From Flavobacterium fontis (GTDB lineage Bacteria; Bacteroidota; Bacteroidia; Flavobacteriales; Flavobacteriaceae), in assembly GCF_900129405.1 (NCBI RefSeq), contig NZ_FQVQ01000011.1, positions 1 through 64,000 of the forward strand: a DNA stretch of 64,000 nt, given 5' to 3'. Positions 29,428 through 36,987 of the stretch are shown piece after piece. The translations under genes were made by a program, and so were the position numbers. The number at the start of each line of letters is the position of its first letter. Positions within the stretch are counted from its first letter, which is position 1. Under the pieces are notes generated by a model, which did no database searches, was not told the origin of the DNA, and worked only from the letters and a program-made list of their open reading frames with translations.

Positions 29428-30576
29428 GTGAGGATATTACTGTTGGGGGAATTCAGCCGGCTGCACAATACGTTGAAAGAAGGGTTGGTAACCCTGGGTC
29501 ACGAGGTCGTTTTGGTCAACAATGGTGATGGTTTCAAAAACTACCCTGCCGATTATTCGATTCGAGCTCACTTTTTTACCTCCCCCTTAGGAACCTTAAT
29601 CCGCAAAGCATGGCATCGTCTCTTTCGGTATGATTTGGCCTTACTCGAACATGGTGTACGATGCTGGGGACTCATTCACAAACTAAAGGGGTTTGATATT
29701 GTGCAATGCATCAACGAAAAACCCATCCAAACGCTCCCTCGTTTAGAGTATTATTTATTGCAAAAAATTATTCGTCAAAACAAACACTGCTTTCTACTCA
29801 GTTGTGGTGTCGATGCGATTAACCTACCGCATTTGTTGGCTCAAAAAGAACGCTACTCCATTTTGACGCCTTATTTTGAAAATCCAACAGCCACGGCACA
29901 GGAATATGCTTTCATGTGGGAATACCAAACGCCTTCCCACCAAAAAATTCATCGATTGCTGATGACCCATTGCCAAGGCATAATAGCCTCCGATCTCGAT
30001 TATGTGGCGCCCCTTCGCAACCATCCCAAATACCTTGGATTAATTCCGAATCCCATCAATACCCAGAAAAATAGCTACACCCCGCCTGCACTCGGCGAAA
30101 AAGTAGTTGTTTTTTTAGGGATTAATTCGGGAACTTATCACGTAAAAGGGATTCGTTTTTTTGAAAAAGCATTGCAGGAAATCCAATCCCGATGGGGCGA
30201 TCGAACCGAAATTATCATCACCCGCGATGTTCCCTATGCAACCTATCACGGGCATTTTCAACGGGCCCATTTATTGTTGGACCAAGTCTATGCGTTGGAT
30301 CAAGGATACAATGCACTTGAAGCTATGGCCCAAGGGAAGGTGGTTTTCACAGGAGCAGAACAAGAGTTTTTAACGCATTATGGGATACAAGCCAATACGG
30401 TAGCCATCAATGCACTGCCCGATGTGGATTATTTGGTGAAACAAATCGAAAGCTTTATTCAATCCCCCGAAAAAATCAAAGAAGTCAGTGAACGTGCCCA
30501 GGCATTTATCCGCCAGCACCATGATCACATCACTATTGCCAAAACCTATTGCCAACGATGGGAGTCCGTAATCTAA
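29428..30576 (+). CDS. Glycosyltransferase (GT4-like)
   Basis: The GTG at 29428 (reading VRILLLGEFSRLHNTL) is taken as start because it opens the first Rossmann strand and sits just after a plausible promoter; 382 residues result. GT-B features include HEVVLVNNGDGF in the N-terminal domain and a C-terminal LDQGYNALEAMAQGKVVFTG, a variant of the GT4 donor-binding motif with DQGYNALEA in place of the usual E...GFG..E. The assignment is therefore a little less certain than for the other two GT4 genes. It overlaps the next gene by 19 nt. Confidence 0.78.
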   Translation: MRILLLGEFSRLHNTLKEGLVTLGHEVVLVNNGDGFKNYPADYSIRAHFFTSPLGTLIRKAWHRLFRYDLALLEHGVRCWGLIHKLKGFDIVQCINEKPIQTLPRLEYYLLQKIIRQNKHCFLLSCGVDAINLPHLLAQKERYSILTPYFENPTATAQEYAFMWEYQTPSHQKIHRLLMTHCQGIIASDLDYVAPLRNHPKYLGLIPNPINTQKNSYTPPALGEKVVVFLGINSGTYHVKGIRFFEKALQEIQSRWGDRTEIIITRDVPYATYHGHFQRAHLLLDQVYALDQGYNALEAMAQGKVVFTGAEQEFLTHYGIQANTVAINALPDVDYLVKQIESFIQSPEKIKEVSERAQAFIRQHHDHITIAKTYCQRWESVI

Positions 30577-32207
30577 GTTTTTACCTTGTCCTTATGGCTG
30601 GCGCAGCCTATATCGCTACACAGGGGTTGGACCTTTGGGATAGCGGTTACATTATCGGCTACTCTTGGCGCATAGCTGAAGGAGCACTACCCTACAAAGA
30701 TTTTTTTTACAAAGGTCCACCGGCAACACTCTTTCTTTGGTCGATAGGGGTTAAAGTACTACCCGTTTGGGGACAGTATTATTTTTTAAAACTCATCAAT
30801 TGGTTGCTTTTCGGTTGGCAAACACAGTTGTGGCTCGCGGGAATTGAGCGTGGTTTGGCGTGGAAAATCCCCAATCGCAACCTTATCGGATGGATTGGTG
30901 TTGTTTTTTCTGTTCAGTTTTTTCCCATGTATCCTTGGCCTACCACAGACGGACTGTTGTATAGTGCCATTGCTTTTTATTTGTGGACCTTGTGTTTTAA
31001 AACCTATAAAATCAACTTTTACATTCTCTGGATCGGACTTTTTAGTATAGCAGCCGCTTTGACCAAACAATCGTTTTATGCGGTTCCCGTTGCTTTTTTA
31101 TGTGCCACAGCCCTGCGCTATCCGTGGCGAACCGTGGGGTATCTTTTCCTGAGTCAATTGTTGGGATTGGGATTGTTTCTCGGCGCCCTTACATCCTTTA
31201 CTCCCTTAGAAAATTTTCTCTCCCACACTACAGGAGAGACCACCCTATCCGCGTTAATTTACAGCGGTGTAATCAATTATTTCACTGCTTATCAAGAAAT
31301 TGAACTCCTTTGGGCTCCTTTACTTTGTATGGTGTTGGCCTGGGGAATATGGGTGTTGAAAATGCGTTGTCGTTGGGAAAAAAGTTTGCAATTACTTGCA
31401 TTATGCTTTGGAATTTATGGTATAATTTGGGCGATTGTTGTCTCTTTTCATGAGGGTTCGCGACTCCTCTGGCTTGGAATAGTAATCGGTATGATGGCTT
31501 TACTGGGGACCAAAACTAATCGGGACAAAGCCAGTGTTTTCGGCCTCGTTTTGGCAGTGGCTTGGTGTGCCGCCATCAGTTTAGGTTATCCTTTTCCTAT
31601 TTTAATGGGAACCAGTTTGTTGGTACTTTTCTTGTGGCTTTTACAAATACAATTCCCGTCGTATACCTCACTTGCGCAAGGCCTATTAATCATCGGAATC
31701 ATTTGTGGAACGGCCTACCAATACCATCCCTATGCCGAACGTCCGCTCAATGAACTGCATTACGACTTGGGCACGGTGAGTCCAAAACTCGCCGGTATAA
31801 AAACGAGTAAAGTACATTACGAAAAGTGGCAAGAACTCCAAAAACTCCAGCGTCAATTTCGCCATAAAACACCTATTGTTGCGCCCAATATGGCGTTATT
31901 TTATTATGCCATGGACATTCAAAATCCACTCCCAGCCGATTGGTTACTGAATTGGGAAATTCATCGCGATCCCAAAACCCTGCTGGAGATTGCCAGTTCG
32001 ACAGAAAACGTTATTTTCGTAGAAAAGTCTTTTGTGCGTGGAAATGAACACTTCATGCCCCAAAAACGTGAGGATTTTAGTATGGTTACAGATTATATCG
32101 TTCGTCACTTTCGTCTTCAACAGGAAACAAAACATTTTTTGATTTACAACGGAACTCCCTTAGATGCACCCTTACCTCAAACTTCTTCGCCCCGAACATT
32201 ACCTTAA
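30558..32207 (+). CDS. Polytopic membrane glycosyltransferase-like protein (GT-C type)
   Basis: A 549-residue protein with about eleven hydrophobic segments and a C-terminal soluble tail of about 110 residues. The N-terminal periplasmic loop carries Asp28 in LDLWDSGYI and the PY.DFF..GPP segment around Asp48, which resemble the catalytic region of lipid-phosphate-sugar-dependent (PMT/ArnT-like) GT-C enzymes. The ATG at 30558 is used; the next upstream candidate is a TTG only 3 codons earlier. It overlaps both neighbours (19 nt before, 44 nt after). A GT-C enzyme would use the polyprenyl-linked donor that the next two genes may supply. This is inference. Confidence 0.72.
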   Translation: MGVRNLSFYLVLMAGAAYIATQGLDLWDSGYIIGYSWRIAEGALPYKDFFYKGPPATLFLWSIGVKVLPVWGQYYFLKLINWLLFGWQTQLWLAGIERGLAWKIPNRNLIGWIGVVFSVQFFPMYPWPTTDGLLYSAIAFYLWTLCFKTYKINFYILWIGLFSIAAALTKQSFYAVPVAFLCATALRYPWRTVGYLFLSQLLGLGLFLGALTSFTPLENFLSHTTGETTLSALIYSGVINYFTAYQEIELLWAPLLCMVLAWGIWVLKMRCRWEKSLQLLALCFGIYGIIWAIVVSFHEGSRLLWLGIVIGMMALLGTKTNRDKASVFGLVLAVAWCAAISLGYPFPILMGTSLLVLFLWLLQIQFPSYTSLAQGLLIIGIICGTAYQYHPYAERPLNELHYDLGTVSPKLAGIKTSKVHYEKWQELQKLQRQFRHKTPIVAPNMALFYYAMDIQNPLPADWLLNWEIHRDPKTLLEIASSTENVIFVEKSFVRGNEHFMPQKREDFSMVTDYIVRHFRLQQETKHFLIYNGTPLDAPLPQTSSPRTLP

Positions 32208-33024
32208 AAACAGTTTTGTAGGGGCACCGTTATTTTTTGCGGGGCATGAACTCGGAAATGGGATTGCACCTACGATGGGGGCATTTATCGCTTTTTGTGG
32301 AATGGCAAGTGCCGTTTACATTTTCAATGATTACCATGATATCGCCGAAGACCGACTGCACCCTGAAAAAAAGAAACGTCCCTTGGCCGCCGGCAGCATT
32401 TCGGTGCAATCAGCATGGCGTTTGGGTGGAATAGTAAGCCTACTTGCCCTTGCTTTGGGTTTTTATATTCATCCTGGAGTAGCTGGAGTACTGGGCGTCT
32501 ATGCCCTACTCAATATCGCTTATACATTACAACTTAAAAAGTGGCCTTACCTCGATATCACCATTATAGCCCTCGGTTTTGTCCTCCGTTTGGTGGCAGG
32601 AAGTCAGGCAAGTCAGGCAAACTTATCACCGTGGATTTTGGGAGAAACGTTCCTACTCGCCTTGTTTTTGGCGTTGGCTAAACGACGCACCGAAGTCCTT
32701 CTTTATCATCGAGGCCTGGTAACGCGCAAGAATATTGACCGTTATAGACTAAAATGGGTTGATTGTGGACTGATTGTACTGAGTATACTTTTACTTTCGG
32801 GCTATATTTGGTATTGCTTTACCCCCGAAGTTATGCGACGCTATGGCTCTGAATGGGTAGTGGTATCGGCGGTTTTTGTGGCGATTGGACTCATACGATA
32901 CCTCCAATTGGCTTTATTGAAACAAACCCTTAAATCGCCAAATAGTGTCTTGCTTGACGATCGCATTATTCAAGGAGCGCTATTGGGGTGGATTATCTTT
33001 TTGGGAGGATTGTTATATGGCTAG
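32164..33024 (+). CDS. UbiA-family prenyltransferase, decaprenyl-phosphate phosphoribosyltransferase-like
   Basis: A 286-residue polytopic enzyme with about eight membrane helices. The first Asp-rich motif (55-77) begins NDYHDIAEDRLHPEKKKRP, and the second region reads YLDITIIALGFVLRLVAG (129-146). Both resemble the mycobacterial DPPR synthase (UbiA/Rv3806c) more than quinone-pathway UbiA. Such enzymes transfer 5-phosphoribose from PRPP to polyprenyl phosphate. It overlaps the preceding membrane protein by 44 nt and the HAD phosphatase by 8 nt, so translation is likely coupled. No DprE1/DprE2 epimerase genes are seen here. Confidence 0.82.
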   Translation: MHPYLKLLRPEHYLKNSFVGAPLFFAGHELGNGIAPTMGAFIAFCGMASAVYIFNDYHDIAEDRLHPEKKKRPLAAGSISVQSAWRLGGIVSLLALALGFYIHPGVAGVLGVYALLNIAYTLQLKKWPYLDITIIALGFVLRLVAGSQASQANLSPWILGETFLLALFLALAKRRTEVLLYHRGLVTRKNIDRYRLKWVDCGLIVLSILLLSGYIWYCFTPEVMRRYGSEWVVVSAVFVAIGLIRYLQLALLKQTLKSPNSVLLDDRIIQGALLGWIIFLGGLLYG

Positions 33025-33601
33025 TGAAAAATTGATTTTGGTGGACTTTGATCATACCTTGTACCGTCGGGATAGTTTAGTAGAATTTACCCGATACGCG
33101 GTGGGAACACGCCGTTGGTTTTGGGGTATAGTCCGATTAATGCCTATACTAATTGGGAATCGAATTCGACTCCGCGATGGAGCTTCTACCAAAGCCGCTT
33201 GGTTGCGCTATTTCTTTGGTGGATGGCCTGCCGACACATTTCAAGCCACGGGAAAATCATTTGCATTGCATCAAATTGACCGTCACCTCGACCCAACCCT
33301 ATACCCGTATCTAAAGACACTACACAACGGCACGATTGTCATTGTCACCGCTTCGGCAGCCGAATGGATTGGGGCTTGGACGGAACGGGAGGGCTTCCAA
33401 CTTTTAGCCACAAGGTTAAAATATGCCGAAGGAAAATTAAATGGCGAACTGGAGGGGGCCAATTGCAATGGTCCTGAAAAAGTGCAGCGCGTTAAAATGA
33501 GTTATGATTTAAACCAATACGCCACCATTGAAGTCTATGGAAAAGGTCGAGGTGACCGTGAACTATTGGGATTGGCGAAAGCGGTACAACAGCACCAATA
33601 G
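33017..33601 (+). CDS. HAD-superfamily phosphatase (HAD-IB type)
   Basis: A 194-residue soluble enzyme; the ATG at 33017 places the catalytic DFDHT (Asp10, Asp12) at the N-terminus as in the family. Motif II is IVTASAAEWI, and motif III/IV is represented by GKGRGDRELLGLA in place of the common GDS.GDxxML, so one acidic position is altered. Located 8 nt inside the end of the UbiA-like gene, it may remove the 5-phosphate from polyprenyl-phosphoribose-phosphate. That role is suggested by context only. Its 3' end overlaps the convergent flippase gene by 39 nt. Confidence 0.82.
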   Translation: MASEKLILVDFDHTLYRRDSLVEFTRYAVGTRRWFWGIVRLMPILIGNRIRLRDGASTKAAWLRYFFGGWPADTFQATGKSFALHQIDRHLDPTLYPYLKTLHNGTIVIVTASAAEWIGAWTEREGFQLLATRLKYAEGKLNGELEGANCNGPEKVQRVKMSYDLNQYATIEVYGKGRGDRELLGLAKAVQQHQ

Positions 33602-34828
33602 CAAAAAATAAACCGCGTAATTTAGGGTATAGGCATACAATAAGCCCAACAGACCATAGCTTGGAATCCACAAGGAACATAAAAAATACAGTAAAGCCAA
33701 AGAACCCATTTCGGTGATTAAAAATTGGACTGTTTGTCGCTTCGCAAAAAAACGATACCCCAACAATAAAGCTAAGGCTTTACAAAAATCACCCAACAAT
33801 TGCCAGATCAATACCGAAGTAATCGGCTGAAATTCATCGGTATATAAAAAAGTAATTAAAGGATTGCGCAACAGGTAAATCAAAAGCAATCCCAATCCAA
33901 AAAGCGGTATGATTTTTCCATAATACGCCCGAAAGACTTCTCGATCGGCAGCACGACTTTCGGATTGCACCAGCTTCGGCAAGAAATACAATCCGATAAG
34001 GGTAGTGACAAAAACAAAATAAAATCCCGACAATCGATTCAACGCTTCCCAATATCCCGCCTGCTCCAAACCATGAAAAGCAATCAATTTTTTTCGAATT
34101 AGAATCAACACCCAAGGGCCTACCACAGAAGATGCTAAGGCCATGAGTGAATAATGACTTAAATCGCGGATAAACGACCATTGAACCCTAAGTTGGAAAC
34201 GATGTAATGTGTTTCGAAGCGCCCAAGCAGACAACCCAAACGATACCGCGGGGGCAACAACGACGGCCAATAAGGCACCCCAAGTGGCATAAAAGTACAC
34301 CAACCCAACTGTGGCACCTAATCCTAGAATAGCACCAAAGGTTTGAATTTTCACCACCTCACGAAAAGCCTCCAATCCGTTGAGAATCGCTACCAAAACA
34401 ATCGCTACCAGATACCAGGGCAATGCTGCGGCAATCCACCACCATAAGGAGGTATCAGCGGTAAATCCTTCTAGCAACATGGGATTCCAAAGCACGGCCA
34501 AACTCCCAATTCCCAAGGAAGTTAGAAGCGCAACTGCCGTTAATACAGTCAATACCGTATTTATAAATGCGGCTTGTTTATTGGGATCATTACGGTATTC
34601 GGTGGTGTATTTGACAATTCCATTGGTCATGCCAAGCGTGGCAATATTTTCTACGGCAGTGATAAAATTTCGAAGGTTGCCCACCCATGCCATTCCCGTA
34701 GGACCGATACATAGGGCTACTACCTTGGCCGAAATTAATCCTGTCCCCATACGCACAAGTACCGACAGGCTATTGAGCGAGGTAATCCGCCAGAGTTCAT
34801 GTTCTTTTATGTATTGGCGCCATTTCAC
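33563..34828 (-). CDS. O-antigen/oligosaccharide flippase (Wzx-like)
   Basis: A 421-residue polytopic membrane protein of the MOP/MATE-like superfamily with about 12 helices. The N-terminus (SLSVLVRMGTGLISAKVVA...GP.GMAWVGNLRNF) matches the O-antigen translocase family. It would flip a lipid-linked oligosaccharide to the periplasm. It uses a GTG start overlapping the stop of the aminotransferase gene (GTGA), so it is the last gene of the leftward operon. The 3' end overlaps the HAD gene on the other strand by 39 nt. Confidence 0.88.
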   Translation of the reverse strand: MKWRQYIKEHELWRITSLNSLSVLVRMGTGLISAKVVALCIGPTGMAWVGNLRNFITAVENIATLGMTNGIVKYTTEYRNDPNKQAAFINTVLTVLTAVALLTSLGIGSLAVLWNPMLLEGFTADTSLWWWIAAALPWYLVAIVLVAILNGLEAFREVVKIQTFGAILGLGATVGLVYFYATWGALLAVVVAPAVSFGLSAWALRNTLHRFQLRVQWSFIRDLSHYSLMALASSVVGPWVLILIRKKLIAFHGLEQAGYWEALNRLSGFYFVFVTTLIGLYFLPKLVQSESRAADREVFRAYYGKIIPLFGLGLLLIYLLRNPLITFLYTDEFQPITSVLIWQLLGDFCKALALLLGYRFFAKRQTVQFLITEMGSLALLYFLCSLWIPSYGLLGLLYAYTLNYAVYFLLLVLLYRFRQSQ

Positions 34829-35910
34829 CCTGGAAATGCATTTAAACAGTCAATAATAACTTGCTGTTCCTCAAAAGTAAGTACAGGACTTATCGGCAAG
34901 CTCAACACTTCGCGATGCAACTGTTCAGTCACGGGTAGGGCATCGGTTGCGCTATTTTGTAATGCCGCTTGATTGTGTGGCGCTATAGGATAGTGAATCA
35001 TGGTTTGAATGCCATTGTCCAGCAAATAGGCTTGCAACGCTTCGCGCTTTGGTGTTCGAATTACATACAAATGAAAAGCATGCAGCGATGGATCAGCCAC
35101 CTGTGGTAATTGTATTTGGGGATGATTAATTCCTTGAGCATACCGTGCCGCCAATTGGCGACGGTGCTCATTTTCGGCCAATAAATGAGGTAAGCGCACG
35201 AGTAAAAATGCCGCTTGGAGTTCATCCAAACGCGAATTGGTACCAGGCAGGGAATGTACATATTTTTCAGGAGAGCCGTAATTGCGAAGAAGGCGAACCT
35301 GCGCGGCAACTTCGGCATCATCGGTTACCACAGCCCCAGCATCGCCCAATGCGCCCAAGTTTTTACCGGGATAAAAACTAAATGTTTTACAATAACTTCC
35401 AAAAAATGAAATCCCATGGGCTTGGGCAGCGTCTTCAAAAAGCGCTAACTGATGTTCTTCGGCCAAAGCAGCCAAAGCCTCCATCGAAGCCCGTTGACCG
35501 TACAAATGCACCACCATAATCCCTTTTACTTTTGGCGTAATTGCCCGTTTTGTTTGTAGGGGACAAAGGGTAAACGTCACAGGATCGGGTTCGACCAACA
35601 CCGGAACCAAGCCCGCTTGTTGGATGCCCAAAATAGTGGCAATATAGGTATTGGCAGGCACGATGATATGATCGCCTTCCTGCAAACGTCCCAGTTGAAT
35701 ATAAGCCCGGAGTAGTAGTGCAATGGCATCCAATCCGTTGCCAACTCCAATGGCGTAACGAGCGCCGCATAACGAGGCAAATTCAGACTCAAATTGCTGT
35801 ACCGCGTCGCCCAAGATAAACCATCCTTTGTGGAGCACTTCGTCCAGTTTTTGATGGTAGGCCTCAGTATAGCGCGCGTTTATTTTTTGAAGGTCTAAAA
35901 ACGGAATCAT
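34825..35910 (-). CDS. fdtB: DegT/DnrJ/EryC1/StrS aminotransferase (FdtB-like)
   Basis: A PLP-dependent sugar aminotransferase of 361 residues. The ATG at 35910 (MIPFLDLQKIN) overlaps the preceding gene as ATGA and matches the family N-terminus; an earlier in-frame Met would lie inside that gene. The PLP Lys183 is in SFYPGKNLGALGDAGAV, with Asp160 in FEDAAQAHG. The family includes FdtB/QdtB, which aminate the 3-oxo sugar produced by FdtA. An fdtA-like gene in the same locus makes that assignment reasonable, but sequence alone does not fix the substrate. Confidence 0.87.
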   Translation of the reverse strand: MIPFLDLQKINARYTEAYHQKLDEVLHKGWFILGDAVQQFESEFASLCGARYAIGVGNGLDAIALLLRAYIQLGRLQEGDHIIVPANTYIATILGIQQAGLVPVLVEPDPVTFTLCPLQTKRAITPKVKGIMVVHLYGQRASMEALAALAEEHQLALFEDAAQAHGISFFGSYCKTFSFYPGKNLGALGDAGAVVTDDAEVAAQVRLLRNYGSPEKYVHSLPGTNSRLDELQAAFLLVRLPHLLAENEHRRQLAARYAQGINHPQIQLPQVADPSLHAFHLYVIRTPKREALQAYLLDNGIQTMIHYPIAPHNQAALQNSATDALPVTEQLHREVLSLPISPVLTFEEQQVIIDCLNAFPG

Positions 35911-36878
35911 AGTAAAACCTGACTTAAATGGGTGTGATGTGCGGTGGGGACTTGGTAATAGTGTTGAACAACAGGTTGCGCACCATACGATTCTTTCCAA
36001 AACTGTAATCCGCTGTTGACTTGTTTGCCTTGATTTTCATTGGAAATGCCAAAATCAAATACCTCACAATCAGCATATACTTCGGTTATCAAATGATGGT
36101 ATAAGAAGTCCAAAGCTCCCGTTTCAGAGCGGCGTTGGTCGGCAGCTACATATTGCGGATGGGCTACCCTACCCGTATCAAAAACCGTAGTCCCAGCTAC
36201 CAATTGCGCTTCTTCATATACGTTAAAATGGCGAATGTGTTTGGGAAATTTTTGATGTAAATAGGTTATTTCTTCCACCGAATGTACCGGTTGCGCTTGA
36301 TGTCGATCGCGAAGATTGGGAATCAATAAGGTGTGCCAAAATGCCTCAAAATGGGTTTCCTCTACAATCGTAAGTCCGTTTTTTTGTCCTCTACGAATAC
36401 TCTCCCTGCGGGTTTTACTAATGGCCAACGGCTGCCGCAAATTGACCGTAGCTAATAAATCGGCGCGATGAATTTTTGCCCCACATAACTGCATCAAATA
36501 GGCAAGGTCGCCATTGAATTCGCAACAATAAAAGGGAGGAATCTCTTTAAGGTACAATGTTGTAAATCCTTGGGATGCTGCATACGCCAACAAGGCTTTG
36601 AATATAGCCAACACCTCCGAAAAATGAAGTCCTTTCGAAAGCACCAATCCCCCATAGGTTAACCCATAATGCGAATAGAGCGCTTCCTCAACTTGATGTG
36701 CTGGCAAAACTGCACAGAGTTGCCCATTTTTTTCCACACACAAAGAAGCATCTTGAAATCGATCGGCATGGTACTCCATAAAATGCCGGTGAAACAAAAA
36801 AGTACCGTTGCGGGACTGGGCAACAAAAGCATTCCAGGCTTCAAAATCGGCGGAGGTATATGTTCTAACCTGATACAA
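35907..36878 (-). CDS. GNAT/FemAB-like acyltransferase
   Basis: A 323-residue protein with two GNAT-like halves. The N-terminal half has FLFHRHFMEYHADRF and GLTYGGLVL. The central TRRESIRRGQKNGL is typical of the FemAB/Acetyltransf_6 group, and the C-terminal half has GALDFLYHHLITE and FDFGISNENQG. Standing first in an operon with the FdtB-like aminotransferase and the flippase, it may N-acylate the amino sugar. The usual enzymes for that step (FdtC/QdtC) are left-handed beta-helix proteins and none is present in this window. Transfer of an amino acid or other acyl group to the glycan is an alternative. Confidence 0.8.
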   Translation of the reverse strand: MYQVRTYTSADFEAWNAFVAQSRNGTFLFHRHFMEYHADRFQDASLCVEKNGQLCAVLPAHQVEEALYSHYGLTYGGLVLSKGLHFSEVLAIFKALLAYAASQGFTTLYLKEIPPFYCCEFNGDLAYLMQLCGAKIHRADLLATVNLRQPLAISKTRRESIRRGQKNGLTIVEETHFEAFWHTLLIPNLRDRHQAQPVHSVEEITYLHQKFPKHIRHFNVYEEAQLVAGTTVFDTGRVAHPQYVAADQRRSETGALDFLYHHLITEVYADCEVFDFGISNENQGKQVNSGLQFWKESYGAQPVVQHYYQVPTAHHTHLSQVLL

Positions 36879-36929
36879 ATCGACTGGCTATCTGTGAATT
36901 AAAATGTTTTAAGGGCAACAAACCCTTTT

Positions 36930-36937
36930 CAAAAATA
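36930..36937 (-). promoter_or_regulatory. -7 promoter element (TATTTTTG) for the acyltransferase-aminotransferase-flippase operon
   Basis: Exact minus-strand match to TAnnTTTG, 52 nt before the ATG at 36878. The leader contains a small hairpin (AAGGG / CCCTT, 36910-36928). Confidence 0.55.
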
Positions 36938-36987
36938 CGCATAAATCAAAATAAATCACTAATTTTCGAAGCATTAAACAAATTTCA

